From Aduncisulcus paluster (Eukaryota > Fornicata), in contig BQXS01011107.1 in assembly GCA_024181965.1 (NCBI GenBank), forward strand, positions 1-20,850: 20,850 bases of DNA, in the 5' to 3' direction. The notes beneath the pieces are model-generated. The model searched no databases. It worked only from the letters and a program-made list of their open reading frames with translations, and was not told the origin of the DNA. Shown here in pieces: positions 9,501-17,300 of this stretch (positions within the stretch are counted from its first letter, which is position 1; every line of letters starts with the position of its first letter). Position numbers and translations under genes: made by a program.

Positions 9501-10762
9501 ATATTTCTTCAATTCGGGTTGGTTATGTATTACTTGATAAGATTAAAACAGAGTCAACAGCTCTCCAAGCTTCTGAGACTCCTCCACTCGGTGGGTCTAT
9601 TCCCGCATCCTCCTCCTCTTCTTCGTCTTCCTCTTCCTCGTCTTCCTCCTCTGTTGTTCCCACTCGTGGTGCTTCCTCTGCTGACCTTTCCATGGTTTCT
9701 TCATCCCCTCATGGCCAAGTGTTCGATCTTCTCTCCTCGCTTTACTCTGAGCCCTTGTCAATTGTTCCCTTTGATGAGAATTCCAGTTACATACGAATTC
9801 CCAATAAGGATGTGAGGATCCAATCTCTTGCACATACGACGAGAGAGTGTAGAATGTTGATAAAATCATGGATGGATGAACTAGAAAGAGCGGAAGAAGA
9901 AGGCCAGGTGTTCTCCTGCATGTTTGAATTCCTTGTGGATCACTGTAGGCATTCTTATGGGTTGGTCAAGATTGTCCAGTCTAAATTATGGACCCTAATT
10001 GCTTCATTGCTGTTCTATTGTTCCCGTGATTCCCAAGAATTGCTCTTATTCTCAAAGATGCTATTTGGAGGGCTGAGTCAAGATCAGTCAAACATATTTC
10101 TCTCTATTTATACCGATACCGGTGCTTTGCGCCAATTCACAACCAACCGAAGAGAACTCAAAATGGTTCTTCACAAGCATCTCTTTGTGACGATATCGCA
10201 TGCTCAGGATATTATAATAGAGAAATATAGTCGAACCCACCCTCATTTCGTTGACATTGTCTTGACTTCCCTTGAGAAATCCTTGATAAAACTCAAGTCT
10301 GATGATATGAAATCGGCAGTTGTTATTCCACGTGAGAGCTATCGTTCGTTTGATCAGAATTTGACTGCCAAGGATGCTTTAGTGTCATCGTTAAAGCTGC
10401 GATCAACAAGAAAGACATCCCGTACCCTTTTGAGCACCGAACCACCTCAAGAAGCGTGTGTTGAGTTATTCACATTCTTGCTTATTGTTCTTCGTGCCTT
10501 TGAACAGCATCGAAATGAGTTTACAACAGAAATGAAGAGATTGTTCACTGTTGCCCTGGAGGAAGAAAAGTCAAGAGGTCAGAGTATTGTTAAATATGGG
10601 AAACTTAGCGTGTCTAGGAAAGCAGCCATTGCTGTTCTCGTGTCCATATTCGAGCTTAAAGAAGAATATGCCGAGAAAATAATTCCCAAAGAGCCCGAAC
10701 GTCTTCTGTTTGATGAATTTTGTCTCGTAATCGGAAGGATTCTTATCTCAAGCCAAGAATAG
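3521..10762 (+). CDS. Giant Ser-rich coiled-coil protein, 2413 residues, unknown family
   Basis: One uninterrupted frame runs from ATG 3521 to TAG 10760-10762. The first 590 residues are Ser/Pro/Thr-rich and probably disordered. Residues about 592-940 form a long, strongly charged coiled coil with heptads. It is followed by Ser/Arg/Lys-rich sequence that includes a repeated basic helical block at about 1014-1078. More low-complexity Ser/Asp/Glu follows (about 1080-1430), with a KKHRKHRRRGR basic cluster near 1375. A short coiled coil occupies about 1430-1475, an Ala-rich helix 1555-1600, and a run of 15 Ser 2030-2044. The last 320 residues (about 2094-2413) are much less biased, with alternating hydrophobics and Trp/Cys, and look like a folded helical domain. 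Two short motifs, VGVQT at 872-876 and CGIQC at 1479-1483, resemble dynein light chain LC8 docking sites. No signal peptide or membrane segment is seen. A cytoskeletal, basal-body or flagellar scaffold role is inference only. Confidence 0.85.
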   Translation: MSSTQHDTPYRRFVSPYSEKRQKSTPSSIQNSKRNILEPLVVGESRKSSDIPLSHSSAKRASLIPSTRVSLIVDMGTSSSPYKKPKSVLPKKSLVPTEGDKHKRTRQILQTPLWKRQQDEASRQHRASILHFAASLVAKSDRDPSPQYSSMTMTTHDDSEVKLSSNAALSPHTPTKQPPNSARCHSSLAHTVAHRTLLRSGSSMYFSPIKPLPDDLLDHIHHKSIHNSDVSHNESSLAESTESELDELEEDQNEFNEEASKRIKKRRDAFGKSLSLPPVEFAAVSQKNQVPVSPATDRQDSFPLPSASPLSQELHSEPKSSSVRALFSPNSSIKKDARGHTSNESPAGISPSIHHHVSTSLLLSPSLKMSPGAILKEHSNMSEMDAYSLVFDEIIQQMEKFSHMSEEHRVRTGHDANDTEVGATVSSPAPSHISVQRTGPQNSTVSLSGPESDKTKRRKSILKKKMTSLTMSELKSMSSQDFKDEDEYDSFFYPPVPESKEGTADPASGVRHQKFVVENINSEPRTQEPITYSDGKRRAEEVGQARLEETQQMLERTDTQSLIKIHKPAPSPQTISSSSVPMSPSSNTINDDFSYKDFSILLRRIKSFYVSRLCGLPDHIAHLVQQREEARAEVRRLKKKVRDLLLGNEKAEATVKQLTDESQVLESNLKEVGDERDSLTSDNKRLYNLILEKDDTLSRNKRDIAQLQDDVTDLHRKLERVLSQLVEVRTLYEGELRKNTSLKDVVASLRRELDIAETSAQKLQDEMEKQKRLFQIKLQDVGGEKDYITTQYTRIERKLKETKAKRDELEQLTTQLEAALTDANEEIQAMDKDLKKLGVEREGLAQRILKRSQATAITKQAKISLGKEGINVGVQTPSDFMKSDVEYHVQLQLKSIRTQLEQASARKMNEELSARMEKLDREHKEKLDKMERINTQNINLIMSSASPRDSARRGSSRRDIGRGMSSRQSSRSRLHRKSSAMISKSDSISLKRNSSSQSSLSGKGKNLSKSANAKLSKSDKREAYLKSLSASERADFLAREKSKKEERKQAMSQMSREEKKEYLRSQREKRAKKRQGRSLHHSGSSSKLKKGGKEGASSDGIDGSPSQVHLGTPSTISSIDSSWEPSDLMDFSDEYEISEEVHPFEDVDGDHTDSKSGSGGPDSTTKDSARIGQLQDIQAQGNEHRGSISSSRGDDVKVVARIDLAFSKSSTSTGNTDSSHSSKTSARRSARDEQGKDIKSLQSSESANKKPDVSGEDHSVSSSNAPSTTVSSSIPHSSATSVEQPTVTTTNIDGTDDNNEDSLSGEESSLSPSESKGSRKPSSKHHRNRRKHAHSKEQSEAAKERDDDGDEYSYDDFEDERSVDNEDAFDSTSKKHRKHRRRGRNHDRSRRASSSSSSPSSHHSPSVDSKEGKRRKRGDSISSDKLDESSKSVSSTKTSEMINQLEERIKRVQSEKNNMAQQLQKIKTSQTTQKDTRNCGIQCAFPSTGTGSSQADLTSTSSGGSSSSSPSPFSLSDSIVFPDASLTVKAPPSTHRDGVDLSTKSLNNSESTQLLQDKAAVASAAASAAKEEVKINEKIAREARRAAEEAKNTLFNTLFRLFGDSFDISRLLSLIHSVPGSGPLLYVKEGQLDIRKELQSLLLRGSSGSLLRSSSQTGSNFNQASLGGEGGKRSLAEQRQAFDTDLSRFGGSPSSNLDSGSPLHGQTGPKSGGAISPSLSNFLRHTMSDVSDVLLDDPPIRKGLLDPDSPGRSGSNVSDGSGMISDVSGNADKESATPLRSTMTSALGEGENESLTADDVLKHRSISSSKRERESQIIPISLPSHMKHDFDSLHETARELMSFKPSLPREDLRRAVDRLAKTTAAIQAVLAPAFSKYDKRRSKSRSRYSSLYKHRPNPSHRLDGTSDLLPQEMKSSSFSFPSQVIIRASQIETPMKPLTHMQLFEVGSLILHRSKGLQWESDDSVLPPILPKLKLEQGDNLPVGLGLLKRKLSDISSIRVGYVLLDKIKTESTALQASETPPLGGSIPASSSSSSSSSSSSSSSVVPTRGASSADLSMVSSSPHGQVFDLLSSLYSEPLSIVPFDENSSYIRIPNKDVRIQSLAHTTRECRMLIKSWMDELERAEEEGQVFSCMFEFLVDHCRHSYGLVKIVQSKLWTLIASLLFYCSRDSQELLLFSKMLFGGLSQDQSNIFLSIYTDTGALRQFTTNRRELKMVLHKHLFVTISHAQDIIIEKYSRTHPHFVDIVLTSLEKSLIKLKSDDMKSAVVIPRESYRSFDQNLTAKDALVSSLKLRSTRKTSRTLLSTEPPQEACVELFTFLLIVLRAFEQHRNEFTTEMKRLFTVALEEEKSRGQSIVKYGKLSVSRKAAIAVLVSIFELKEEYAEKIIPKEPERLLFDEFCLVIGRILISSQE
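9608..9652 (+). repeat. Poly-serine codon run (15 Ser)
   Basis: Fifteen consecutive serine codons mix TCC, TCT and TCG. The mixture suggests the tract is old and kept as protein rather than a fresh triplet slippage. It sits in a linker before the folded-looking C-terminal domain of the large coiled-coil protein. Confidence 0.8.
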
Positions 10763-10830
10763 TAGTGAGATAGTATTGTACAGATTCTTCAAAAACATAA
10801 TTTATTTCAAAACATTTCTGTTGATTTTCA

Positions 10831-10852
10831 AAAGATTAATCTTTAAAGATTA
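10831..10852. repeat. Overlapping perfect palindromes in a convergent 3' region
   Basis: AAAGATTAATCTTT (10831-10844, 14 bp) and TAATCTTTAAAGATTA (10837-10852, 16 bp) are each self-complementary and overlap by 8 bases. The segment can form alternative hairpins in the transcript of either convergent gene, so a role in 3'-end formation is possible but unproven. Confidence 0.5.
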
Positions 10853-10989
10853 TTGATGATTCATTGGTATTATTTTTGAGAATTGATTTAATATCGTATA
10901 TAAACCTTTTCTTTTTCCAATTCTTATTCTTTACAAGGAATTAGAACAGAATATTGTATAGTATAGAACAATGGAGAGAAGGCATTTTC

Positions 10990-10995
10990 AATAAA
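10990..10995 (+). terminator. AATAAA polyadenylation signal candidate
   Basis: An exact AATAAA on the plus strand lies 228 bases past the stop of the large coiled-coil gene. If used, that 3' UTR would run nearly to the convergent gene. Confidence 0.3.
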
Positions 10996-11103
10996 ATTAA
11001 GGTGGTATATTGTGAGCATTAAAAAATAGATATTGTTCTACTGTACAGTATACAAACTAGCGTTAAATGCACAAATTAGACAAGAATTTAGCTATACACT
11101 GAG

Positions 11104-11799
11104 TTATTTCGTCTTTAATGTGGCAATTTGTTTGGAAACACTATCAGGAAGCTTCATTTGACCAGGAGAAGGGCACTTACCGCCCATTTGAAGGAGAGAA
11201 ATACCCTTTTTCAGATAAACGAGGGCCTTTTCAAGTTCAACAATTCGTTCGGCTGGGGATTTCCCAACAGTTTCCTTTATCAATTGCATTCCATAGTCAA
11301 ACGCCTTATTTCCAGTCAGAATTCGTTCTTGATTCTTTTTAGCATCCCTCATCTCCTGCAATTTCTTTTGATATGCCTGTTCTACCATCATTTGGCTTCC
11401 AATCTTTAATCTGGCTTCATATTGTCCACATACAAATTGGTCTTCGATCGTTTTTGCATCGACTGGTACCTCTCCGTATTCAGTAGTCCCAGGAAGAACA
11501 CTATCAATAGCAGGAGCAGAAGGAGCAATATCCATTCCGGAAACTTGATCTGCTAACACTTCAGTCTCAGTGTATGTCTTCATATATCCATGCAATTCTT
11601 TAGATCTGATTGTTATCTCGGCGAGCTGAGGTTGGTCGACGAGATACCCAAACGAGGTTTTTAAACGTTCGGCAATTTGAATAGACTCGTCAAACAAACT
11701 ACCAGCAATCAGAATATTTCCTACTTCATCATATTTTTTTGCTTCATCAACCGATGATTTATATTTCCAGATTTCTAGTTCAAGAGGACTCAAACTCAT
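11104..11799 (-). CDS. Hypothetical helical protein, 231 residues
   Basis: The minus-strand frame runs from an ATG at 11797-11799 to TAA at 11104-11106. I do not recognise the family. The sequence is soluble and mostly helical, in two blocks. Residues 1-85 hold amphipathic helices including LELEIWKYKSSVDEAKKYDE. After an Ala/Pro/Val-rich linker (about 90-115), residues 118-215 hold a charged helix (AYQKKLQEMRDAKKNQE) and a helical hairpin ending VYLKKGISLLQMG. The second block has a loose MIT-domain or TPR-like flavour, with a Leu/Tyr-rich helix after a Glu-rich one, but I would not name it on that. There is no signal peptide, zinc ligands or membrane segment. It converges on the large coiled-coil gene and is followed upstream by the membrane-protein gene on the same strand, 281 bp away. 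Even amino-acid composition and a normal ATG context make it a likely real gene. Confidence 0.78.
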   Translation of the reverse strand: MSLSPLELEIWKYKSSVDEAKKYDEVGNILIAGSLFDESIQIAERLKTSFGYLVDQPQLAEITIRSKELHGYMKTYTETEVLADQVSGMDIAPSAPAIDSVLPGTTEYGEVPVDAKTIEDQFVCGQYEARLKIGSQMMVEQAYQKKLQEMRDAKKNQERILTGNKAFDYGMQLIKETVGKSPAERIVELEKALVYLKKGISLLQMGGKCPSPGQMKLPDSVSKQIATLKTK

Positions 11800-12080
11800 T
11801 AAATAGACAAATTAATTAATATATATATGATGTGTTAAATATAAAAACGATATTATTCGCCTTTTTGTGTTGCCAAATAACGTTTCAGACACCGTCAGAG
11901 TTACGCAGATTTCATTTTCGCCTCCATTCACAAAAATTTAAAACGGTTGATAAAAATATAATATTTTGAATTTATTTTAAAAGAAAACACTGCCTAAATC
12001 CGATAAAAATAAATTCAGAAAGATTTGAGGGTCGTTGGAGTAATAGAGGTGTAAATATAAAAATAATAATGAGAATAAAC
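11800..12080. other. Spacer between two minus-strand genes
   Basis: This AT-rich spacer should contain the promoter of the 231-residue gene and the 3' UTR of the membrane-protein gene. A TTTATT on the plus strand at 11971-11976 reads AATAAA on the minus strand, 105 bases past the membrane gene's stop. No coding frame was seen. Confidence 0.55.
11971..11976 (-). terminator. AATAAA polyadenylation signal candidate (minus strand)
   Basis: The exact minus-strand AATAAA sits 105 bases downstream of the TAG that ends the multi-TM gene. The position is sensible, but the sequence is AT-rich, so confidence is modest. Confidence 0.35.
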
Positions 12081-13982
12081 CTATCTTTGAATGAGAGATG
12101 GATCAACAGCAATAATTTTAAAAATTCCGAAAGAGAAGACAAAAAACCAAAACAAGAAAAATGTCAGCCTTCTCTTATTTTCTTGAACAGTTTCAAAGGG
12201 TACATAACATATTGTTACCAAAATAATATTTAATATTTGAAATAACGGAAAAATACCAATGATAGCAGAGTACTTCTCCTCCAGGAAGAAAAATGTCCCA
12301 AAACATAAAAGAATGCCGGAAGAAAAAAATCTAATACGAGTATGCAGCATTTCAATCACAAAAACAAGGGGAATCCGTTGCATATCTTTTTTTCTCTTCT
12401 TGGATTTGGAACATTCTGCAGCCATAATTGAAGGATTGAATTTAAATGCCTTTTCTGCCCATCCACAATCATCTCTAGATTCAAATGAACGTGTGAAAGT
12501 ACTTGTTATCGAGGGACACGAGTCAGATCTCCAACTAGATCCAGATTTAGATTTTGAGAAAGAACGAGAATGCTTAGGATTGGAATCAGAAGGGCGAAGT
12601 GGTTCTTCCGTCACCGAGTGATTTCTATCAAGGCTTCTTGGTGAACTCACCATTTCTTTTCTCATCTCTCTTTCCTTCTTTTGCTTCAAAGAAGGAGAAA
12701 TATTAATTTTCCCACCATTCTCGTCTGCACCTTCAGAGGGCGCCAAAGAACAATAATTCAACCCACTATCTTTCTCATTATTATTGCTATTTATAGATTT
12801 GTTCATTGCCATTAAAATAGTATCAGAATGTTGGAAATAAGAATGAACTCGAAGAATGGAGGAGAAGTTCCAAAGAGAAATAATGCAATATGAGCATATT
12901 GTGGAACTAATTAAGAACATGAGACAATTAAAATGGAATTTTGAATGGGATTTGAATGTATTTAGGAACTTTATAGGGAGATGTTGATAACTGTCCTGAA
13001 AAAAGTTAAAAGGATCATCCACGAAGTTCAAGGAAGAAAACGACGGGAAACAAAAAATTTTTAAAGGGAGAGAAGTAAATTGAAAATAAATATATGCTAA
13101 TTCTGAAATCACGCAAAGGAAACCCATCCCAACACATATAGATAAAGAAACAACAGAAAAAATAACAAGAATATTTAATAGAAAAACATATATCAGTTCT
13201 TTAAATAATTTCATTTGTTTTTCAAGCCATCCATAACGAATTTCACAAAAAACGTGGCGAAAGAAAGGAAGGAAGCCAAAACGCCGCAATGAACATTTTT
13301 GGCAACTATTAGCAACAGTATTAACAGTTCGATCTTTGTTTATATGATTTTGAATCGGGAAGATAGGTCCAGATCGAATTGGCCAATAAATATCCATGTG
13401 TGGCGAAGAATTTAAAATACTATGGTTATTTTTCTCATTACACTGAGAAAAGTATGATCCAATATGCTTTAAATCTCCGAGCTTCATTTCATCACACCCA
13501 GATAACGATGTGGAATGATTATCAGAAAATAAGGAATTATTGGGTGAAATGACATCGTAAAATGAGGGTTTTGAAGTTTTTTCATTGAAAGAAAACGAAA
13601 TATAGTTTGGAAAACATTTAGAGTGAATGGTATTATCAAAAAGATGTTTAGAGAACAAAACTAATAAGAATATACCAAAAAAAAGAGTAAAAGAGGTTAT
13701 ATGAATTATTTTAAATGAATAATAACTTGAAAATTCAACAAGCACCTTTGAACGGGACAAGAAAAGGGAATTTCGATTTTCTTTGGAAAAACCGTCGTCT
13801 TGGATATCAGACTCATATCTTACAACTAAACCTATTATTTGACAGAAAAGAGTTAAGGATAATATGGGATATTCGATATAATATGACGATTCCCGCCATT
13901 TCCTAATAATGCTCATTCCATTGCGGCCAGATTCAAAAAAAGAAACATTTTTAAGCATCAAGCTATTAATTCTACTTATCAT
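12081..13982 (-). CDS. Multi-pass membrane protein, about 8 TM segments, unknown family
   Basis: The product is 633 residues from the ATG at 13980-13982 to TAG at 12081-12083. The frame extends 20 codons upstream to a TTG, with no ATG there, so I use the ATG. Hydrophobic segments are visible at about 36-54, 92-111, 263-302 (long enough for two), 351-373, 551-568, 571-593 and 607-625. A roughly 150-residue hydrophilic loop between the fifth and sixth segments (about 380-550) is Ser/Arg/Lys-rich, with clusters such as KQKKEREMRKE and SKSKKRKK, and is likely cytosolic by the positive-inside rule. Another hydrophilic loop at about 115-255 is Asn/Ser/His-rich. No transporter, channel or receptor signature was recognised. 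The gene is divergent from the giant membrane-protein gene and shares its 362-bp upstream region, so co-regulation is possible. Codons are strongly A/T-ending compared with the large coiled-coil gene. Confidence 0.78.
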   Translation of the reverse strand: MISRINSLMLKNVSFFESGRNGMSIIRKWRESSYYIEYPILSLTLFCQIIGLVVRYESDIQDDGFSKENRNSLFLSRSKVLVEFSSYYSFKIIHITSFTLFFGIFLLVLFSKHLFDNTIHSKCFPNYISFSFNEKTSKPSFYDVISPNNSLFSDNHSTSLSGCDEMKLGDLKHIGSYFSQCNEKNNHSILNSSPHMDIYWPIRSGPIFPIQNHINKDRTVNTVANSCQKCSLRRFGFLPFFRHVFCEIRYGWLEKQMKLFKELIYVFLLNILVIFSVVSLSICVGMGFLCVISELAYIYFQFTSLPLKIFCFPSFSSLNFVDDPFNFFQDSYQHLPIKFLNTFKSHSKFHFNCLMFLISSTICSYCIISLWNFSSILRVHSYFQHSDTILMAMNKSINSNNNEKDSGLNYCSLAPSEGADENGGKINISPSLKQKKEREMRKEMVSSPRSLDRNHSVTEEPLRPSDSNPKHSRSFSKSKSGSSWRSDSCPSITSTFTRSFESRDDCGWAEKAFKFNPSIMAAECSKSKKRKKDMQRIPLVFVIEMLHTRIRFFSSGILLCFGTFFFLEEKYSAIIGIFPLFQILNIILVTICYVPFETVQENKRRLTFFLFWFFVFSFGIFKIIAVDPSLIQR

Positions 13983-14147
13983 GCCGTTCTTAATATTCTT
14001 CCGAAGTTTTTCTGATTTTGGCAATTCACGGTATCTTTGCAAATATTTAGATTCGATTTTGTGCTAAATTTAATTCCAATATTATTCTTATGTTATTGTT
14101 GTTATCCAAAGCTCTTCCAATCATCGATTTTAGGTGAACTCAAAAAA

Positions 14148-14169
14148 TCATGACAATCTCTTGTCATGA
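14148..14169. promoter_or_regulatory. Perfect 9-bp inverted repeat with 4-base loop
   Basis: TCATGACAA (14148-14156), TCTC, then TTGTCATGA (14161-14169) is a perfect dyad near the middle of the divergent promoter. It could be a dimeric regulator site serving both genes, or a hairpin in a 5' leader. The stem is longer than most chance dyads in this window. Confidence 0.4.
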
Positions 14170-14330
14170 AAAATTTACAGATGATTTATTTTTATGCAAT
14201 TTGTATGATCGAATACAGTAATTACATTGTTTATTTTGTCAGACAATATATTTTTTTCATTACGACGATTGTAGTAGAAGTAATTTTGCACATCCAGGAT
14301 TTAAGTGTTGTTCCGAATTTTATTTACTTA

Positions 14331-14338
14331 TTACGTAA
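14331..14338. promoter_or_regulatory. TTACGTAA palindrome next to the giant gene's ATG
   Basis: TTACGTAA matches the consensus bound by animal PAR/E4BP4-class bZIP proteins. It lies 6 bases before the ATG at 14345 and supplies the in-frame TAA (14336-14338) that fixes this ATG as the first possible start. Regulatory use is speculative. Confidence 0.15.
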
Positions 14339-14344
14339 GGATAT

Positions 14345-17300
14345 ATGATAATATTTTTAAATTTAATTTGTATTTTCCTCATATTCATCACTTCTTATGT
14401 CTTTTCGAGGGTAATAATTAATGGAGTGAGCGACATCTGTTTAACTCGTGCTTCAGATATCGTATCCTACATTTGGACCCGTTTAAAACCCAATTACGTT
14501 AAAATAATGTCATTAATCTCAAAGAACAAGGATGAAACTTGTGGACATGATGTCGTTGAAAGAGGTCTTACAAAGCAATATTCCAATATCGATTATGAGA
14601 AATTATTGTCTCTTTTACTTGACTTAGGAGATTCTGAGCTCTTAATGATGGACAATGATATATCACCTGTCTTATTATTCAATATTTTTGCATTGCGACA
14701 ACCAATTTGCATAAATAACAAATATTCATGGACTATAGTTGATGTTGAGATATTGGGAAGACTTATAACAGCGATATATCAAGATAATATTCCTTCATTA
14801 ACATTATTTTCTTCACAGAATAATACATTGCAGTATCACACCAAAATGGCAAAATCCATAGATTTTAAACATTTTCTCGTTGATTTTATATATTCTATTA
14901 TTTTATTTCCACTGAAACTCGTTCAATTGGCCTATCATAAGCTCAAATATTCTCTCATTCAAGACAATCTCTGGAAACAATACCATTTCCATTCCAAATT
15001 AATGTTCAACAATGAGAATAAGGATTCAAATGACATAGAAAAGGTTGATTTGGATAAAGTCGACAATGTTCTTTCTGATCAACAATCCCACCTTTTCCTT
15101 CTCTCAAACGTTCTCTCTGATCGTTCGGAAGGACTATTCAAAGGATTATCTCTTCCATTATTATCCCCAATTTTCATTCCTCGCTATATCGGTTTCACGT
15201 CAAATTATCTCTTTGAATTGTCGTTTGATGAGGAATCGAGATTTTCCCAATCCGTCGAGATCTGTTCTGGGAACTTTTGTTCACAGTTTCAACGTAAACA
15301 TTCCCGTAAACGACAACCATCCATTCTCCGTAGTGTCCCTTTTACATCCAATTTCTATGATTTGATCGGATCTCAAACGTCAGATTCTGATTCCTTTAAT
15401 ACAACTCGTTCACGATTTCTAAGGTATTCATCAAGTCGAAATTTGAATAATGAAGGAAATAATTCCATCATTTTCTCAATGTTGTTGAGTGATCGAAGGA
15501 AAATGGAGAGATTTAATCCGAGTAGTCGATTTAAACAAAACAGAAAATCATCACGGAGTTCTGTTGACCATCGCGAACAATTCAGTGCTTTGAATGAGTA
15601 TAACGATACTACTGAGTTGTCTTTATCCGATCCATCATTTTGTGATGAATATGTGAGAGATCTTGTTCCCCATCGATGGTCCCAAATGCATCGCCGAACT
15701 CTACAATCTAGAAACCTCTCAAGCACACCACGTACAAGGTCCATTAATTGTTTAAAGGACATTAAGAGTTGTGTTCCTAGTATTAACGAAGAGAGAATTC
15801 TGAATTACTTTAACAATTGTAATGGCTCCGCTGAACATGAATCGTTTCCATATCAATTTGTCCAATATTCAAAAATATTCAGCATCAATCGGAGGATAAA
15901 TCCTCAAATATTCCCTTTTCCAACGAAACTTCGAGGGCAAAGACGAAAGAAATTTCCTCCCAATTCAAATTCTCATTGTTCTGAATTTGAAGTTTCTGTT
16001 TCCCACACTCTCCTTAACAAACAAGTCCAAGCAGCAATTGGAGAGAGATTATGTTGCAGAATTTTGTATCATCATCTGATAAATGATTCAATTTCTTTAA
16101 TTTCTTGGCACAATAGGCCTCATTTTGTTGTCAGTTTTCTTCATTTTTTGTCATGTCCGGCTAGCTGGATTAATTATGACTCCATTCTCTCCTCTATGAA
16201 GAATATTGCTAAATTCTTGGTATATTTTCAAAACAAGAATCAGATTCGAACTAAAGGATTTAGACTCATCTCTCGTACGATTTTCAATGATATTTTTGAT
16301 TCTCACTTTGAAACTATTCTCTCCTCTTTCTTTAAATTTATCACAGAAATGAACCCTAACGAGCCATTAAACATGTCAGAAATCATGAATACTCATTGTA
16401 ATAATAATCATATGTATGAATCTATGCCCATGAGTTCAGCAAAACGATTGTCTATCAACAATAGTATAGTACAGTATAGCTATACTTCAAGAAAGATTGT
16501 TATTCCTAAAGATTATATTCTCTCAAAGATATCTTTTGACCGATCGGTGGTCTCTCATCCCACTCTGCTATTCTTGAACAATCAACCAAATCGAAAGACA
16601 CCAGGACAAGAATTTGTTAAAGAAAGGGGTGGAATTAAATCAACCATACAGATGTGGAAGAGTCAATTCCCAAAGAAAACACATCTCCAAGCTTCAGATC
16701 CATCAGTCGTCACTTCATTGATCAAACAATGCACTTTTAAGTTAATCAAAAAACATCCAAGGAGTATGAATTCTCCAAATGTTGATTGCTCATTTCCCCA
16801 GTATTTGTCATCTTCTCGGATTTCCTCTCTTCCATTGAAATTACTACCCATAATTAAACCCACTATTTTCCAAAGATATTTTGAACCCGTACATCCCTCA
16901 ACACAATGTGGATCAAGAAGGCCAGGAAATAGTAGTTCTTCTTCATCATCTGGAGTTGTTATACCTCGATTAGAGATCAATAATCTTATTAATCCCTCAC
17001 ATTTTGGAGAAAGAAAGATGTCAATCGATGTAATTCAGGAAGAAAATGAAGATGTGTCCAGTTTTCGAGTTCGTAATGATTCTTGCAATCGTAGCAATAC
17101 CAATACAGCCAAAACAACAACTTCATATCCATCCAGTAGCTGTTCTTGTTTACCCCTACAGAAGGATGTGAATAATGGGCACAGTTCTCTGCTTGATATT
17201 GAAATATCAAAATGTCAGGAAAGCGATATTCCAGACGATGAAGAAGAAGAGACCATTTCTCATATATTCAATTTCGAAAATCACCGATCATCTGTATTTT

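Larger units (their letters stand above)
10763..11103. other. Convergent 3' spacer
   Basis: About 340 bp lie between the stops of two convergent genes, the large coiled-coil gene (+) and the 231-residue gene (-). The region is AT-rich with no coding frame. It contains overlapping perfect palindromes (10831-10852) and an AATAAA on the plus strand (10990-10995), 228 bases after the large gene's stop. Confidence 0.6.
13983..14344. other. Divergent promoter region of two membrane-protein genes
   Basis: This 362-bp AT-rich region lies between divergent ATGs. It includes a perfect 9-bp inverted repeat with a 4-base loop (14148-14169) and the 8-bp palindrome TTACGTAA (14331-14338) just before the plus-strand ATG. 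A plus-strand frame of 60 codons beginning at 14166 ends over the ATG of the giant gene in another frame; its Ile/Tyr/Phe-rich composition is what AT-rich noncoding DNA gives, so I do not call it a gene. Confidence 0.6.

Noticed and set aside
13983-14042. Longer start for the multi-TM protein at 14042
   Set aside because: The codon is TTG; no ATG exists between the upstream stop near 14064 and the ATG at 13982.
14166-14348. 60-codon plus-strand frame overlapping the giant gene's ATG
   Set aside because: Ile/Tyr/Phe-rich translation of AT-rich DNA, in a different frame and overlapping the start of a clear gene.
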